In this document: positions 14,101 through 25,586 of the stretch, piece after piece
How positions within the stretch are numbered: the first letter of the stretch is position 1
How the letters are laid out: every line of letters starts with the position of its first letter
DNA from: Diphasiastrum complanatum
Lineage: Eukaryota; Streptophyta; Lycopodiopsida; Lycopodiales; Lycopodiaceae
NCBI GenBank assembly: GCA_029204225.1
Contig: CM055107.1
Location: 173,331 to 237,330, forward strand
Length of the DNA stretch: 64,000 nt
Direction: 5' to 3'
Made by a program: the position numbers and the translations under genes
Notes under the pieces: model-generated
Seen by the model: only the letters and a program-made list of their open reading frames with translations
What the model was told of the DNA's origin: nothing
Database searches by the model: none

Positions 14101-14460
14101 GATCGACGACAGGCTATTGTTTTAGCCTAGGTTTAGGGGCTATATCATGGTGTAGCAACAAGCAGCCTACTATTGCTCTATCATCTACCGAAGTTGAGTA
14201 CAGGGCGACTATGAGGTCCGCCTGTGAAGCCACTACTTAAGGATATGCAGATTGCTCAAGTAAGACCTACATTGTTACATTGTGATAACCAAAGTTGCAT
14301 TCAGCTTGCGAGGAATCCAGTCTATCATGCACGGACGGAGCACATACAGGTGGACCAACATTTCATATGAGAGAAAGTGCACAGTGGGGAGATGGAGCTA
14401 GTTTATTGTGACACCAACGACCAGATAGCTGATATTTTATTAAACCACTTGGTAAAGATA
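11106..14460 (+). pseudogene. Copia 1 pol (broken)
   Basis: The domains follow copia order. The aspartic protease has YIDSGASKHMT (about 11340). The GAG-pre-integrase has LWHERYGNLSY (about 11745). The integrase core runs from about 11925 to 12450 (HSDLCGPM, FVDDFS, PQQNGVAERE). The integrase C-terminal region ends in the DRRST-type linker. RT runs from about 13040 to 13790, with the catalytic YVDD near 13580, and RNase H with SSTEVEY lies near 14190. Breaks include a frameshift in a G-run at 11971, TAG at 12191, a frameshift near 12655, TAG at 13216, a frameshift near 13335, and several stops after 14238. The frames are otherwise long and conserved, so the element died relatively late. Confidence 0.92.
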
Positions 14461-14522
14461 AGTCTGAAAAGTTCAGAACTTTGTTGGGTGTCAGTTTGAA
14501 TAAAATTGCCATTAAGGGGGTT

Positions 14523-14926
14523 TATTGAAGACTAATGTCTATTTTACCCCTTTGGCTAAGCACTAGTTAAGTTGTAAGTTGTACATAACTCATGGGGCAT
14601 GTTGTTAAATAAATACATGGGACCCCCCTTTTTGTAAGTCGAGTAGATTAGTGCAAGTGGCCCACTTGGCCAAGTAGCTCACTCCTATGGTTGACACCTA
14701 GACCTTCTATGCATTTAAGTGAGGTGCTTGCCTCACAAGGGATTTGGAGGACCCACGCTCTCATCTCTCTCTCTCTAGCAATTCATTTCTTCTTCTAACT
14801 TTTGGTAAAAATGCTCATGCAATTCTCCTTGTGTGTGATGTTTTCCATAGCCAAGTTTGTCAAGCTTTCATAGTTGATCTAGTATTAAAGTTAAGATACT
14901 CCATAGCTGGGTCTTGCAAATCATCA
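14523..14926 (+). repeat. Copia 1 3' LTR
   Basis: This pairs with the 5' LTR over 404 bp. It starts TATTGAAG where the 5' copy has TGTTGAAG and ends ATCATCA. It is preceded by the polypurine tract AAGGGGG. Confidence 0.92.
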
Positions 14927-16157
14927 CTGGAATCCACCTGAAATAGTGCGCTTGAGATCAAGCCAAAGGACTGGCAATTGGACGTTCTAAAACCCTGTAA
15001 AAAACAGCAGAGAGGGCGCCCAATCTTCTCGAAAATTTTGGTCTCTTCCAAGCTGAGAAATCCGACCAGGTGGGCACTGCAAAATCAGATCCAAACTTCC
15101 TCTTAGTACTTGTTGATAGATGAGAAATCACCTATGGAAGACGTAGAGGATGCCACTACCACAATATTGGTCTAACATCTATGCTCTGAATCCAGTGTTA
15201 GGAACAACATAACCACGTCGAAGGCAAAGCTAGTGTGACCCACCTAGCCAATGCACTCTTTTATAGAATGCCCCTCCTAGCCCAGTGTGAGTTTGCATGG
15301 GAGTAGTAGGTAGTAGTTACTGCCAACACCCAACTGTTCATGCTGCATGCACTAGATTACTATTGCATGTGGGGTCCTTGTCCATCACTGATGGATTGCA
15401 TGGCCCCTGATTGTCATGCATGCGTCCGCGTGTGTCTGCATGCATATGCATGTGTCCGCATGGGCATTACTGGCCCTCATACGAACTGAATGGTATGCAT
15501 GCATGCCTCTGACTCACATTGTCCTCTGCCCTCTGATGGTTAGGTGTTCCTTGATGTACTGTTGGGTTGGTACTGTTATGGTCTCGTAACAAAGTGTACA
15601 AGGCAATAGCTAGGACACAAGAATAATAATAAAAGACAGCAAAGAAACTATGAAGGATGCTATCTTTAGGAAGGAGATTAGGTTTCATTTGAATTTGATA
15701 AGAAGAGGTTAAAAGGAAAGGAGAATCTTTATCTCAAGTTTGCTCCTAGATATCATGTTCCTTTCCATGTGACAATTTGACAAAGATAATCAATGATGTA
15801 GTTCATCACTTGGCTATCCCCCATTAGAAATCGCACAAGCATTCTATCTGAGCCTCCTCGACTTTTGAGGCTTATCAAGCACACGAAAGAAAAAAGGAGA
15901 TAGCACATTGAAGTGCCTCTTAATATTCAAGGATATTTACTAGGCATTGCATTGTTCCCTCTTGGGAGGGAGCAATGTATTTCTAGTAGATTTGAATTCT
16001 TAGGAACACATTCTTGTTCTCATGAATGTTTGTGTCTCATGTACCAACATTCCTTAAGCAATCTGTCATGGTGGGAACTCGTTCTTTGGCTTGCAATTAG
16101 CTTGATGACATAATTTTATCTAGGCCTTGAGGACCTAATCTTTATGAAGATAGTTAT
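14927..16157. other. Gene-free flank with CATGCA-rich cluster
   Basis: The first 130 bases continue the upstream region of the minus-strand peptidase-like gene that copia 1 interrupted. Around 15340-15510 there is a dense cluster of CATGCA/TGCATG words, including CATGCATG at 15416 and near 15496. No gene was recognised in the rest. Confidence 0.5.
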
Positions 16158-16552
16158 TCTTTCTATGAGGGTAGTAGGGCACCCATTGGGAGGGGGAGAT
16201 CTCTCTTGTTTGCTAAAGTAGGATTTGGATCTTGAGTATGCTATGGAGTGTTGTGGTATGCTTGTGATTTGTTTATGGTTAGCAAGGGGGTGCTAGATAG
16301 GTCTTGCTTGGAGCTTGGATCTAGCTATGGTTGGGTGGTGAATACTTGAGGCCAGCTTGTTATCTATCTTTGTGTTTAAAGAGTAGGGACACAGGCGGAG
16401 GAGAGATCCTTGGAGGGTTGTAGATCCTTACTTGCAGGTGGAGGCATCCTAGCTTGGAGTTGGGGAGCATCTTGAAGCTTGCAAGTTGCTTGGAGGACAT
16501 TTGGAGGCTCTACCTTGGATTTGGAGGACTTCCTCACCTCTACTTGTGAAAG
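16158..16552 (+). repeat. Gypsy A 5' LTR remnant
   Basis: These bases correspond to the 3' part of the gypsy B 5' LTR (about 36920-37398). The primer-binding site TGGTATCAAAGC follows at 16553, one base different from the initiator-Met type. The first 550 bp of the LTR are absent. Confidence 0.85.
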
Positions 16553-16854
16553 TGGTATCAAAGCTAGACAAAGGATGGTAACCTTTCTAACCTTCTTCAG
16601 GTTCTATTAAGATCACCAACTAATTTTTTTTGGGAAAGATTATAGGCTTTTCTATTTGTAGGAAGCTTGTAGTTGAAGTACCCAATGAATCTAGTTCTCT
16701 TTGGAAGAGAGTAGTGATGCTTATAGAATTGTTTAGGGGCTGCTTTTTTATCATGTTAGAGAAGTTTTAAAGCGGGCTTTGGGTTTTAAAAAGTTCTGAA
16801 AAAAAATTTGTGAGATGAGTAGAGGAAGTCTTCCTCTATATACACAAACTTTTT

Positions 16855-17160
16855 CATTTTGAAGTTCTGTTTTTCAGACCTGTAAATCTGAAAATCAGAT
16901 CTGAAAAGTGAAGTTTTCATTCAAACTTCATTAGTTACACCTTTCTATCTCCTAGTTTCATGAAGATGGCAATGTAGGAAGGGAATGGTAGTGTAACTTT
17001 GTGCATAAAACAAGTTTTGAAATTGTATTTTTTGTCATTATGAAGTTCTGATCTTCAGACCTATAGATCTGAAAATCAGATCTGAAAAATGAAGTTTTCA
17101 TAAAACTTCATTAGTTATCCATTTCTAGACACTAGTTTCTTGGTTTTGGAAATGTAGAAT
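16855..17160 (+). repeat. Direct repeat with palindromes in the gypsy A leader
   Basis: Two imperfect direct copies (about 16858-17037 and 17038-17160) each contain GAAGTTCTG, then a palindrome-rich stretch built from CAGATCTGA and TCAGACC words, then a GAAGTTTTCAT motif. Gypsy B has the same duplicated leader at 37795-38040. Confidence 0.8.
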
Positions 17161-17475
17161 AGTGAGAAATGTGAAAACTTTGGTTGCTTTTGAAATGACA
17201 AATGGAATTGGAATATGTAAACATTAGCTTGGATTAGTTAATTGAAGTTTACATAAAGATTTGGTTGTCATTTTTGCTTGTTGTTGTTTTTCTCTTAAGC
17301 TTGGATTAAGCTGGCAAATAGTAGGTTTGGATTGAGCTTACAAACAATAAGATTGAATGAATAGAAGTAAATGTTTTTTATTTGCATTGGATGTAACAAT
17401 TGAAGCATTTCTATCATTCTAATTTAAGCACTTGTTGTTGTATTTGCATAATAGAAAAACATACAGGCAACCCCA

Positions 17476-18388
17476 ATGGGTCAAACCAATGAAACCCCAA
17501 CATTTGATCTATCAAACCCATCCAATGTGGCACAAGCTCTTTTATACCAACAAATTCAAGCCACTAATAAGCAATTTCTTGAAACTAATCAAAACGACCA
17601 AGACTTAGAGTCTAGTTTAGCCAACCAGAAGAAACATGTAGTTCCAACTCCCGCGAAAGTGTTTAAGGGGGAGAAGAAGGATAGGAACTTACAAGTGGTA
17701 AGTTCTTGGCTGAACGTTTGGAACAAATACTTTGCCATGAACCAATTTCCTGAATCTGAGAAGTTATCCACTGTCACCATGTTCATTGAAGGAAGAGCCT
17801 TAGTTTGGTGGGATGACTTAGTTGCAAAGGGCAATCAACCTTGTACATGGGATGATTTTTGCAAGCTTTTTAGGGATTGTTTTCTACAAGTTTTAGATGA
17901 CTATGAACACTTCCAAAAATTGAGTCATCTAACCATGAATAAAGGTTTGGAACAGTTTATTCAAGATTTTCATGAGTACCTGAATCCACTTTATAGTGAT
18001 ATTCCACCTAAGGTACAGATGTTAATACATATTGATGGGTTACCAAAAGATTATCAAGTGGATGTTCGTAGGAACCATCCAAAGACCCTAGAAGATGCTA
18101 TTAGGGATGCAAAATACTTGTGACACACCTAAGCTACCTAGGGGTCAACAGCCTAATGAGCAGAAAAAAGGTTTTCAATTTAAGAGGAAGGATAGGGAAG
18201 TTGTTAATGAGACACATCCCAATTCCAACAATCCTAAGAAAACCAAGAAAAACTTTATAAACCATCATGGTGGCAATGATAAAGCTGAAGCTCGTAAGAA
18301 AAACCTGTGTTTCAAGTGCAATGGTGAGGGTCACTTTGCATGTGATTGCGTCAAAAAACAGGCTTCAACCTCAAGTAATCTATCTTGA
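17476..18388 (+). pseudogene. Gypsy A gag with zinc knuckle
   Basis: This is a chromovirus Gag. It opens at ATG 17476, follows with the retrotransposon-gag fold region (ALVWWDDLV near 17810, the conserved GLPKDYQ near 18037, and LEDAI near 18090), and stops at 18121. A 2-nt deletion relative to gypsy B causes that stop. The coding continues in another frame to 18388, carrying a basic stretch and the zinc knuckle CFKCNGEGHFACDC (about 18310-18351). Confidence 0.9.
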
Positions 18389-20988
18389 AGTAATGAGATG
18401 GATGTTTGTTTTCTTAGTTCATTAGTTTTTGGTCCTAATGACCTTATTTGCATTAAAGGTAAAGTCAATGATCAAGTTGTTAATGTTCTTTTTGACACGG
18501 GATCCACTCGTAACGTTATTAATGTAAATTTGGTGCAGACGCTAAACCTTCCTACCAGAAAAAGTGAGAAAAAATACCGTGTGACAATGGCATCGAAAAG
18601 TAATTCTAATTTGATGGATTTTATTGTTTCTGATTTAGAATTGCACATTCGGGATTATTCTGAAAAACTAGAATTCCATGCTGTTCACTTAGCTAATGTA
18701 GATATTGTTCTTGGGAAACAATGGCATTTTGATAAGAACAAATCATTGAGAATTGATTTTGTTGAGAAATCTTTATCTTTTATGCATGAGAATTCATTAA
18801 TTAAGATCAAGGCTAGTCAAATGTTGACACTAAAAATGTTAACCCTTATTCTAAACATGAACTTAATTCTATTATGAAAAATTCTGATTTTAAAGTTTAT
18901 TTATGTTTTCATAATGATATCATTTGTTGCAATGATGAAGAACTTAACATAAGTGCCATGAATATACCCAGTGAGAACACTACAGAATTTGAAGCCTATA
19001 ATGAACTTAGGCAAGAATTCAATGATGTTTTTTTAGACCTTCCTGTAGGTTTACCACCAGAAAGGACAGTTGATCATAAAGTTGACCTAATACCTGGAGC
19101 AATTTCAATCGCACAACATCCTTAAGGGATGAGTGCATCGGAAGAGGCTGAGGTAAATAGGCAATTACATGATTACCTGAAAAAGGGGTGGGTACAACCT
19201 AGTAAGTCTCCTTGGGCATCACCAGTGGTTCTGGTGGCCAAGAAGGATGGGACCATAAGGTTTTGCGTCGACTATAAGAAATTGAACAAGGTAACCATTA
19301 AGAATAGATATTTATTGCCGCAGATGGATGATCTAATAGACTATCTTGGTGGTGCTGGGTACTTTACCAAGATAGATTTAAGATCGGGCTACCATCAGAT
19401 ATGCATTAAGGCAGAAGATATACCAAAAACCGGGTTTTGAACTCGCTTTGGTCACTACGAATTTTTGGTGCTGCCTTTTGGTTTGACCAATGCACCGGCA
19501 ACTTTCCAACAAATGATGGACGATTTGTTCAGGCCATATTTGGGAAGATTCGTAGTGGTATTTCTAGATGATATCCTAGTGTTCATAAGACTTTCGCGGA
19601 ACATAAAGAGCATCTTAGGATTGTCTTGGACATTCTAAGAAGGGAAAAGCTCTTTGCCAAGGAGTCTAAGTGTGACTTTTCTGCTAAAGAATTGTCCTAC
19701 TTGGGTCATAAGATTTTTGAACGGGGGGTGGAGATTGAGGCTGATCGTATCCAGAGGGTTATTGATTGGCCTATTCTCACCACAATTCAGGAAGTCAAGT
19801 CTTTCTTGGGGTTTGTGGGATTTTTCCGTCGGCATATTTCCCAATTTGCTCAATTGGCATTTCCCCTTACCCAGGTCTTGAAAGGCTATAAGAAACTAAG
19901 TCGGAGGGCTAAGAGTCCACTAGTGGTGTGGATGGAGGATATGAATTATTGTTTTGAGTTGCTTAAGAAACTTCGGCACCAATACTAATCATTGGCAATC
20001 CTAATAAGACTTTTGTGGTTAGAACCGATGCCAGTGATTATGCTATTGGAGCTGTTTTGATGCAGGATGGACATTCTGTGGCTTATGAATGCAAGAAACT
20101 CAATCCTGCTCAGTCTAGGTATTGTATCTATGAGAAGGAACTATTTGCGATTGTTCATTCCTTGAAAATTTGATGACATTATATGTATGGAGCCAGATTT
20201 GAAGTTTTGACGGATCATCAGACTCTTTGATAGTTCTGTGATGCTATAGATTTAAAGGGGAGGCAAGCTAGATGGGCTGAGTTGATGCAAATCTTTCACT
20301 TTTCTATACGTTATTGTAAAGGAAGTCAAAATACTCTAGCGGATGCTTTGAGTCGGTTACCGTTATTAATCACTTGTGCTTTACTGTTATAGAACCGGAG
20401 TTGTTTCAGTCTCTTCAAGGACTATATGAGTCCGGTCCTTTTTTTGGAAAGTATTGGCAACAACTACTTTCGGGGGTCGATTCAGGTTTGCAAGATGCCT
20501 CGAATCAGGGAAAGACTAAAACAAATTTGTTTCGTAAAGGAAAGTTGAGTGTACCAGAGAATGACACTGTAAGGGCCCAAATCTTGCATGAGTGTCATGA
20601 TAGTCCATGCGCAGGACATCCGGGTATACAAAGAACACTTGACTTAGTTCGAAGGCAATTTTGGTGGCCTAAGATGAAAAGTCAGGTAGAGGCCTATGTA
20701 CTTAAATGTACTAAGTTCCAATTAAATAAAGCAGAGAGGCTAAAAGCTAGTGGCCTATTACATCTTTTAGATATTCCTATCAGAAAGTGGGAAAGTATAT
20801 CTATGGATTTTGTGGTCGGGCTTCCACGTACAGGGAAGGGCCACGATTCGGTTTGGGTCATTGTTGAAAGACTTACAAAGTTTGCTCAATTTATCCCAAC
20901 GAAAACTACTGTTAAAGCTTTAGAACTAGCTCAACTATTTTTTGAGAAGCTTTTTCGACTATACGAGTTGCTTTGTGACATTGTTAGA
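18389..20988 (+). pseudogene. Gypsy A pol, truncated in integrase
   Basis: Retropepsin lies at 18398-18850 with the active site LFDTGSTRN near 18490. RT begins near 19129, with [23 protein letters not shown] and the catalytic VFLDDI. It has TGA at 19438 and a small deletion near 19585. RNase H (RTDASDYAIGAVL near 20022, TDHQT near 20213) has stops at 20172 and 20228. The integrase HHCC region lies at 20585-20725, but the second Cys of the CX2C pair is changed (CTKFQ, against CTKCQ in gypsy B). The catalytic core is cut after about 70 residues, near 20988, where LTR sequence begins. Confidence 0.92.
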
Positions 20989-20989
20989 G

Positions 20990-21105
20990 TGGAGGCATCC
21001 TAGCTTGGAGTTGGGGAGCATCTTGAAGCTTGCAGGTTGTTTGGAGGACATTTGGAGGCTCTTCCTTGGATTTGGAGGACTTCCTCACCTCTACTTGTAA
21101 AAGGC
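20990..21105 (+). repeat. Gypsy A 3' LTR remnant
   Basis: The last 115 bp of the LTR, matching 16436-16552 and 37284-37398, are fused to the integrase. The right border near 21105, after TTGTAAAAG, is where similarity to the other copies ends. Confidence 0.85.
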
Positions 21106-22479
21106 ACTCAAAAGCTTATATGGCCAGTTCACAGACATCGCTTGCATCAACCATTCAGGTTGGTGTTTCTCACATATTTCGGTGTTGCTCTAAGATAGAA
21201 GCTTCAAAGTTGGGTACATTGAATGCTTTAGAGAATGACTGCTATAATACTCATGGAAAAATGTTTGACAATTACCCTCATCTATGGCATGCTTGAATGT
21301 AGCATAGTTAAGAAATTTTTTTATAGTATAAACAATCGTCATCATAGACGCCATAACTAAAGGCTTTTGTTTATGAAAACAAGTGTTGTACTTGGCTGCA
21401 TATTAAATCACGAACAAGGTTCAAAAGTTTATCTAACAATAAAAGTGCTTGCGGACTCCTGCATGACATGGATTTGCCAAGAAGTCATGAGTACCACACA
21501 TGACTTGTTTACAAGTAAGTATTTTGGTATGGTATGGATTTGAACCAAATTTCATGTGTTGGTCCAAGCTACTTATACGTTAGTAGTTTGCACTATATTA
21601 CTGTTCTCTTCTAATATGCATTATAGTATACCTGTTTAAACAAAAGATGGGAACCTAAACCATCAAACTGGTCAGTATGGCATCACCCTAATATGGTATC
21701 AATATGGTTAGGCCTATTGGAGTGAGACTAACCTTTATTGATGGATTTGCTGGACTCAACTTATATGTATCTTCTAAAATGCCAACTCAATTCAAACATA
21801 TGTTTTGAAACCAACTCACCTCAAATATATGCTGAGAAACCAGCTCAACAAGACTATCAAGGCTCTAAAATCAAAGAATGGTGGTTGATTATTGGTCAAG
21901 CTATACTTGAAGGACAAACATAATCAACAACATGCCTAGTTACGAAACTTGAAACTAATAATCTATGGACAACAATCGCAAATAAAAACTCTCGGTCTAG
22001 TACAATCAAAGTGAGGCTTCAATGTTATATGACATTATAAAAAATGTTGCAATTGTATGGCACTTTTTGATAAGTAAAGGAATAGAATGATTAGGAAGCA
22101 ATTTAATTAAGTAGCAAATCACCTGAAAACTGTAATTTGAAAAAAAACTAAAAAATGTTACTATTCATCCTCGGAACAGACCTTAGTATATTGCCTGAAA
22201 CAGATGTTGGTTGATTCTGATGAATCCCCAAGATACTTGACCAGAGCTACCCAAGAACACCTCTCACCTTAGGCCGAGGAGGTCTCTGAGAAGACAAGAT
22301 GAACGAAGACTGAGAGCCGAGTATGAGAGCCAACCTTTGTCTTCTCCCTTGTTTGTTGGTCCTTCATCACCCTGTTTATCCTCCTCACATTTGAATGCTC
22401 AAGCACTACCCCAAAAGCCCTTAGAAGGGGCAGCCAAAACCCACCCCAAATGGCTACCCCTAAATATGTGCCCCTAAAT
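21106..22479. other. Gene-free AT-rich stretch
   Basis: No transposon or gene motif was recognised. Open frames are short and without conserved features. Confidence 0.5.
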
Positions 22480-22990
22480 TAGGTGCGGGTTTTTTCCCGC
22501 CCCTATTTCAACAAGCACGAGCAGGGTTTTTTCCGCCTTTCCTACAACAAGGAAGGGTCGCCACCCTTCCAAAAAGGAGGGGCAAAATTTTTCACGCCCC
22601 TCCTACAAAAAGGAGGGACGGGTTTTTCTCTGCCCTTTCTTCAACAAGGAGGGGCAGGGAAAACCCCGCCCCTCCTACAACAAGGAGGGGTGGGTTTTTT
22701 CCCACTCCTACACAAAAGAGGGGCAGATTTTGTCCTACTCCTCTTTCAACAATAAGGGGCGCGGAAAAACCCGCCCCTCCTACAACAAGAAGAGGCGGGT
22801 TTTTTTTGCCCCTCTTTCAACAAGAAGGGCGGGTTCTTAACAAGGAAATGTGGGTTTTAGAGTTTATCCCTCATACAACAAGGAGGAGCAAGTTTTTTCA
22901 CTCTTATTTGAACAAGGAAGGATAAGTTTTTACCAATTGCTCCTACAATAAGAAGAGACAAAAATTTAATTCTCTCTCCTCTTTTAACAA
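22480..22990. repeat. Tandem array of hairpin-forming GC-rich units
   Basis: About a dozen imperfect copies of a 33-50 bp unit lie head to tail. Each unit has a self-complementary core, CCCCTCCT, an ACAACA spacer and AGGAGGGG, followed by a CGGGTTTTTTC stretch. The array decays toward the right (22850-22990). An open frame across its first half repeats the peptide pattern PLLQQGG-x-GF, which simply mirrors the DNA repeat and is not evidence of a gene. Confidence 0.85.
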
Positions 22991-23650
22991 GTTAATGAAC
23001 TTTTAGAAAGATTTTGAAACAAAATTTATAAAATTTACATATGAGTTGTCCATGTAAAAAAAATAACATAGCAAATAAAAAATTTGGAGATGAATTCGTC
23101 TATGCAAAAAAAATTGTCATAAAAAGGAAAAATAAATGAGAGAATGATTTGTAACAATTGATTAAAAAAATAGAAATTTGAATGTTGCATCAAAATAATT
23201 TTTTTTTAACATTTCACAAGATCTCATATAAAATTGATACAGTATAACAACTCACATTGATATCATGCTAAGTATCTTTATAGTAATGTACAAGAAATAA
23301 ATGTTGTAAATTAAACACATTAGACTACAAACAAAATGTTGAATGTTTTCATATATTTCAAAAATATTTCACACTGAATAGTACTATGAAACAACCTAAC
23401 ATGTTATAGAATACTCATCTAAGATCTAAAAATTAATAGAAATATTATCTATATTTTATAAATGACACTAAATTTTATGTAAGATAAACAAAATTATAAA
23501 CACAACATTTGAAATATTTCTAATAAATAAATAAAGACAATTTTATTAGTCCTATTTTTTTGCATAATAACATTGAAATAACAATATTGGCTTGCATATA
23601 TTAATGAGCTTTGTAATTTCAAAGCAAATGTTATTGTCTTTTACACAATT
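22991..23650. other. Very AT-rich gene-free stretch
   Basis: There is no recognisable gene. It lies just beyond the 3' end of the minus-strand CACTA gene and may include that element's 3' end, but no terminal CACTA motif could be placed with confidence. Confidence 0.45.
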
Positions 23651-24835
23651 CTATGAATAGAAAATATCACCAACATCAAACAATTTTGCATTGGGTACTA
23701 ATGCTTCTAATATACAACCGATCCAATTATTTGGTCCCGCCAATTTGAAATGGCATATTTCTGTAGGATTTTTGGAACGTATTGTTACAATTGCAACTTT
23801 CTCGGTTTTATTCCACAATTCAACTTTTTCACCCTCTAAAATCATCTTGTTCGTTTTATCACCCTGCATAGAAATAAAATGGTATGTTAATTTCAATATT
23901 AATTAAACAACAAGTTTTAGCAAATGTCACATTAAAAAAAACATAAATAAATTTTATGAATCGATGTATACAATTGTTCTTGTACCATTGCTAGAAATGA
24001 TTTTATATATGAGTATTTTTTAATTGGAATACCTTGTTAGTCAAAGATTTCTCATATGACTTTGTCGAGGAAATTGTTCTTCCGCCTAACGTCCTTGATA
24101 TCACCTATCACAAAAAAAAATTGTAATGAATATGAATATATGTTCAATGCTCTTTAAAAAGACATTGAAATTATTTGCACATACCTTTTTTGACTTTTGA
24201 GCTTGAGACGACGAATCTAAGTTTTTTTCTTTTGGCAACGCTGAACTTGAAGCTCCTAACAATACAAATGACAAAATAAATATCAAATACATAAATCTAA
24301 TACAAGAATCAAAAGACTATTATTTATCTACTACTTTTGTAAATATATTGATTAATACTTACTTGACCCGCTGATGCGGCATCATCATATGTAGCACTTC
24401 CAACCACACTAGCATAAGTATTAAGTTGTGATTTTTCGCAATATCCTAACCAAATTTACACGAAAAATCTTAAAACAATGATATTCAAATTAGATTAGCA
24501 TACACAACAATATAAACAAATTATTATTATTTTTAATATATCTCAAACATTTAATATCGTAACTTGTGTCTCATTACAGAGACGACGTTTGGCCTTCACT
24601 ACATGTTGATCTTCATGGAGATTAACATTTGATGATTGATGAACCTGACATATCATGGCATAAACAAATATTACGTCAAAAAAATTATTAGATTAATCCA
24701 CTACCAAAAAATATTAAACATGAATTTTTTTAGGAAAAATTGAACTTACTGGACGTGTTTGTACATTTGTTGTTATTTCATTCGACACTTTTGTTTTTAT
24801 ACCTAAATTTGATTTTGAAACATCCTGCATGACAC
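23651..24835 (-). pseudogene. TNP1/EN/SPM-like 3' exons of the CACTA element
   Basis: Short minus-strand exons with GT-AG ends can be placed at about 24827-24752, 24645-24560, 24445-24363, 24255-24185, 24104-24033 and 23863-23651. The last three join in frame; the junction between 24363 and 24255 does not, so one indel is likely. The terminal exon encodes 70 residues ending DVGDIFYS. Its pattern (VELWNKTEK, VAIVTIRSKNP, a hydrophobic strand, then LVPNAKLFDVGD) resembles the C-terminal TNP1/EN/SPM domain of plant CACTA proteins. Its position downstream of TNP2 on the same strand supports this. Confidence 0.5.
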
Positions 24836-25045
24836 AAAATTCTATTTAATGAAATTTAAAAAATGATTATATTGTTAAAATTTATAACAATTTAATATCA
24901 TAATGATTATGTTGCCAAAATTTATAGCAGCTAAATAATCATGATACTTGTTTATCGCCCACATAACATTGTGTAAACTCCTAAGATTGATTCTCTGGTT
25001 GTTTAGGGTTAATGGATGTTATAACTCCAATTAGTTATAACCTTG

Positions 25046-25209
25046 TACTAACTCCAATTAGTGTGTTTTGGGCCTCATAGGAATATTAGTTTTTTTCAGG
25101 TCACGTCCAGTATGACGTGGCATAACTAACAGCTTGTTTCACTAGAGTCTCGTGTATCCAAGACTAGGAGTATGCCAAGTCCTATGTACTGATCATGGAC
25201 ATGACATTC
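25046..25209 (-). repeat. LTR fragment of the segment-A retroelement
   Basis: This is a diverged copy of the outer part of the LTRs at 35253-35775 and 51670-52191, in the same orientation. Similarity stops at CATGACA, which confirms that as the LTR's outer end, because the adjoining DNA differs from the other two copies. Confidence 0.8.
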
Positions 25210-25586
25210 TTCCCTCCTTAAACTGCTTCTATCCATAGAAGCTCTCAAACATGAAAGAAATATAGCAATAGTTTTTTTAACTTTCAATAACAACCTAGAA
25301 AATCATTATCCTTAGTCTGACTTTCACATCAAACAAGTACTCAAAGATAATCCTATTTTCCAAGTGATAATCTCTGCACTAGAGTACAACCCAGGTTTGA
25401 AAAGTACACTAAGAGATAAATTTTTCATCTGGGCTACATTCGCCACAAGTTAGTAACATCACCTTCATGTAAAGCACTTACATGAAACACTGGGTGAAAT
25501 ATTACCTAACTCAGGAGATTAAAGCTAAAAAATAATAAAATAATTATAATTACAGTATGAAATTATCCACAATTCTGATAGATAAT

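Larger units (their letters stand above)
9545..14926 (+). mobile_element. Copia 1: full-length, degenerate Ty1/copia element
   Basis: The two LTRs are each 404 bp (9545-9948 and 14523-14926) and flank gag, zinc knuckle, protease, integrase, RT and RNase H in copia order. The 5' LTR starts TGTTGA and both LTRs end CA. The 3' LTR start has decayed from TG to TA. The flanks are CTGA on the left and CTGG on the right, so any target duplication is imperfect. A purine tract (about 14513-14520) precedes the 3' LTR. Multiple stops and frameshifts make it non-autonomous. It lies in the upstream region of the peptidase-like gene on the opposite strand. Copia 3 at 58015-59993 is the same family. Confidence 0.93.
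16158..21105 (+). mobile_element. Gypsy A: Ty3/gypsy chromovirus, deleted at both ends
   Basis: This is the same family as gypsy B (36376-48209). The left side keeps only the last 395 bp of the 5' LTR. The right side jumps from inside integrase (about 20988) straight into the last 115 bp of an LTR. Leader, gag, zinc knuckle, protease, RT, RNase H and the N-terminal integrase part are present but carry stops. The chromodomain seen in gypsy B is missing here because of the deletion. Confidence 0.9.

Noticed and set aside
22483-22755. 90-codon open frame with repeated PLLQQGG
   Set aside because: The peptide periodicity follows the DNA minisatellite, and there is no independent coding evidence.
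22480-22990. CRISPR-like array of repeats and spacers
   Set aside because: The units vary in length and sequence with no unique spacers, and the context is a plant nuclear genome.
24699-24712. CACTACCAAAAAAT as the 3' end of the CACTA element
   Set aside because: It lies inside the probable intron region between coding exons, and no matching opposite end was seen.
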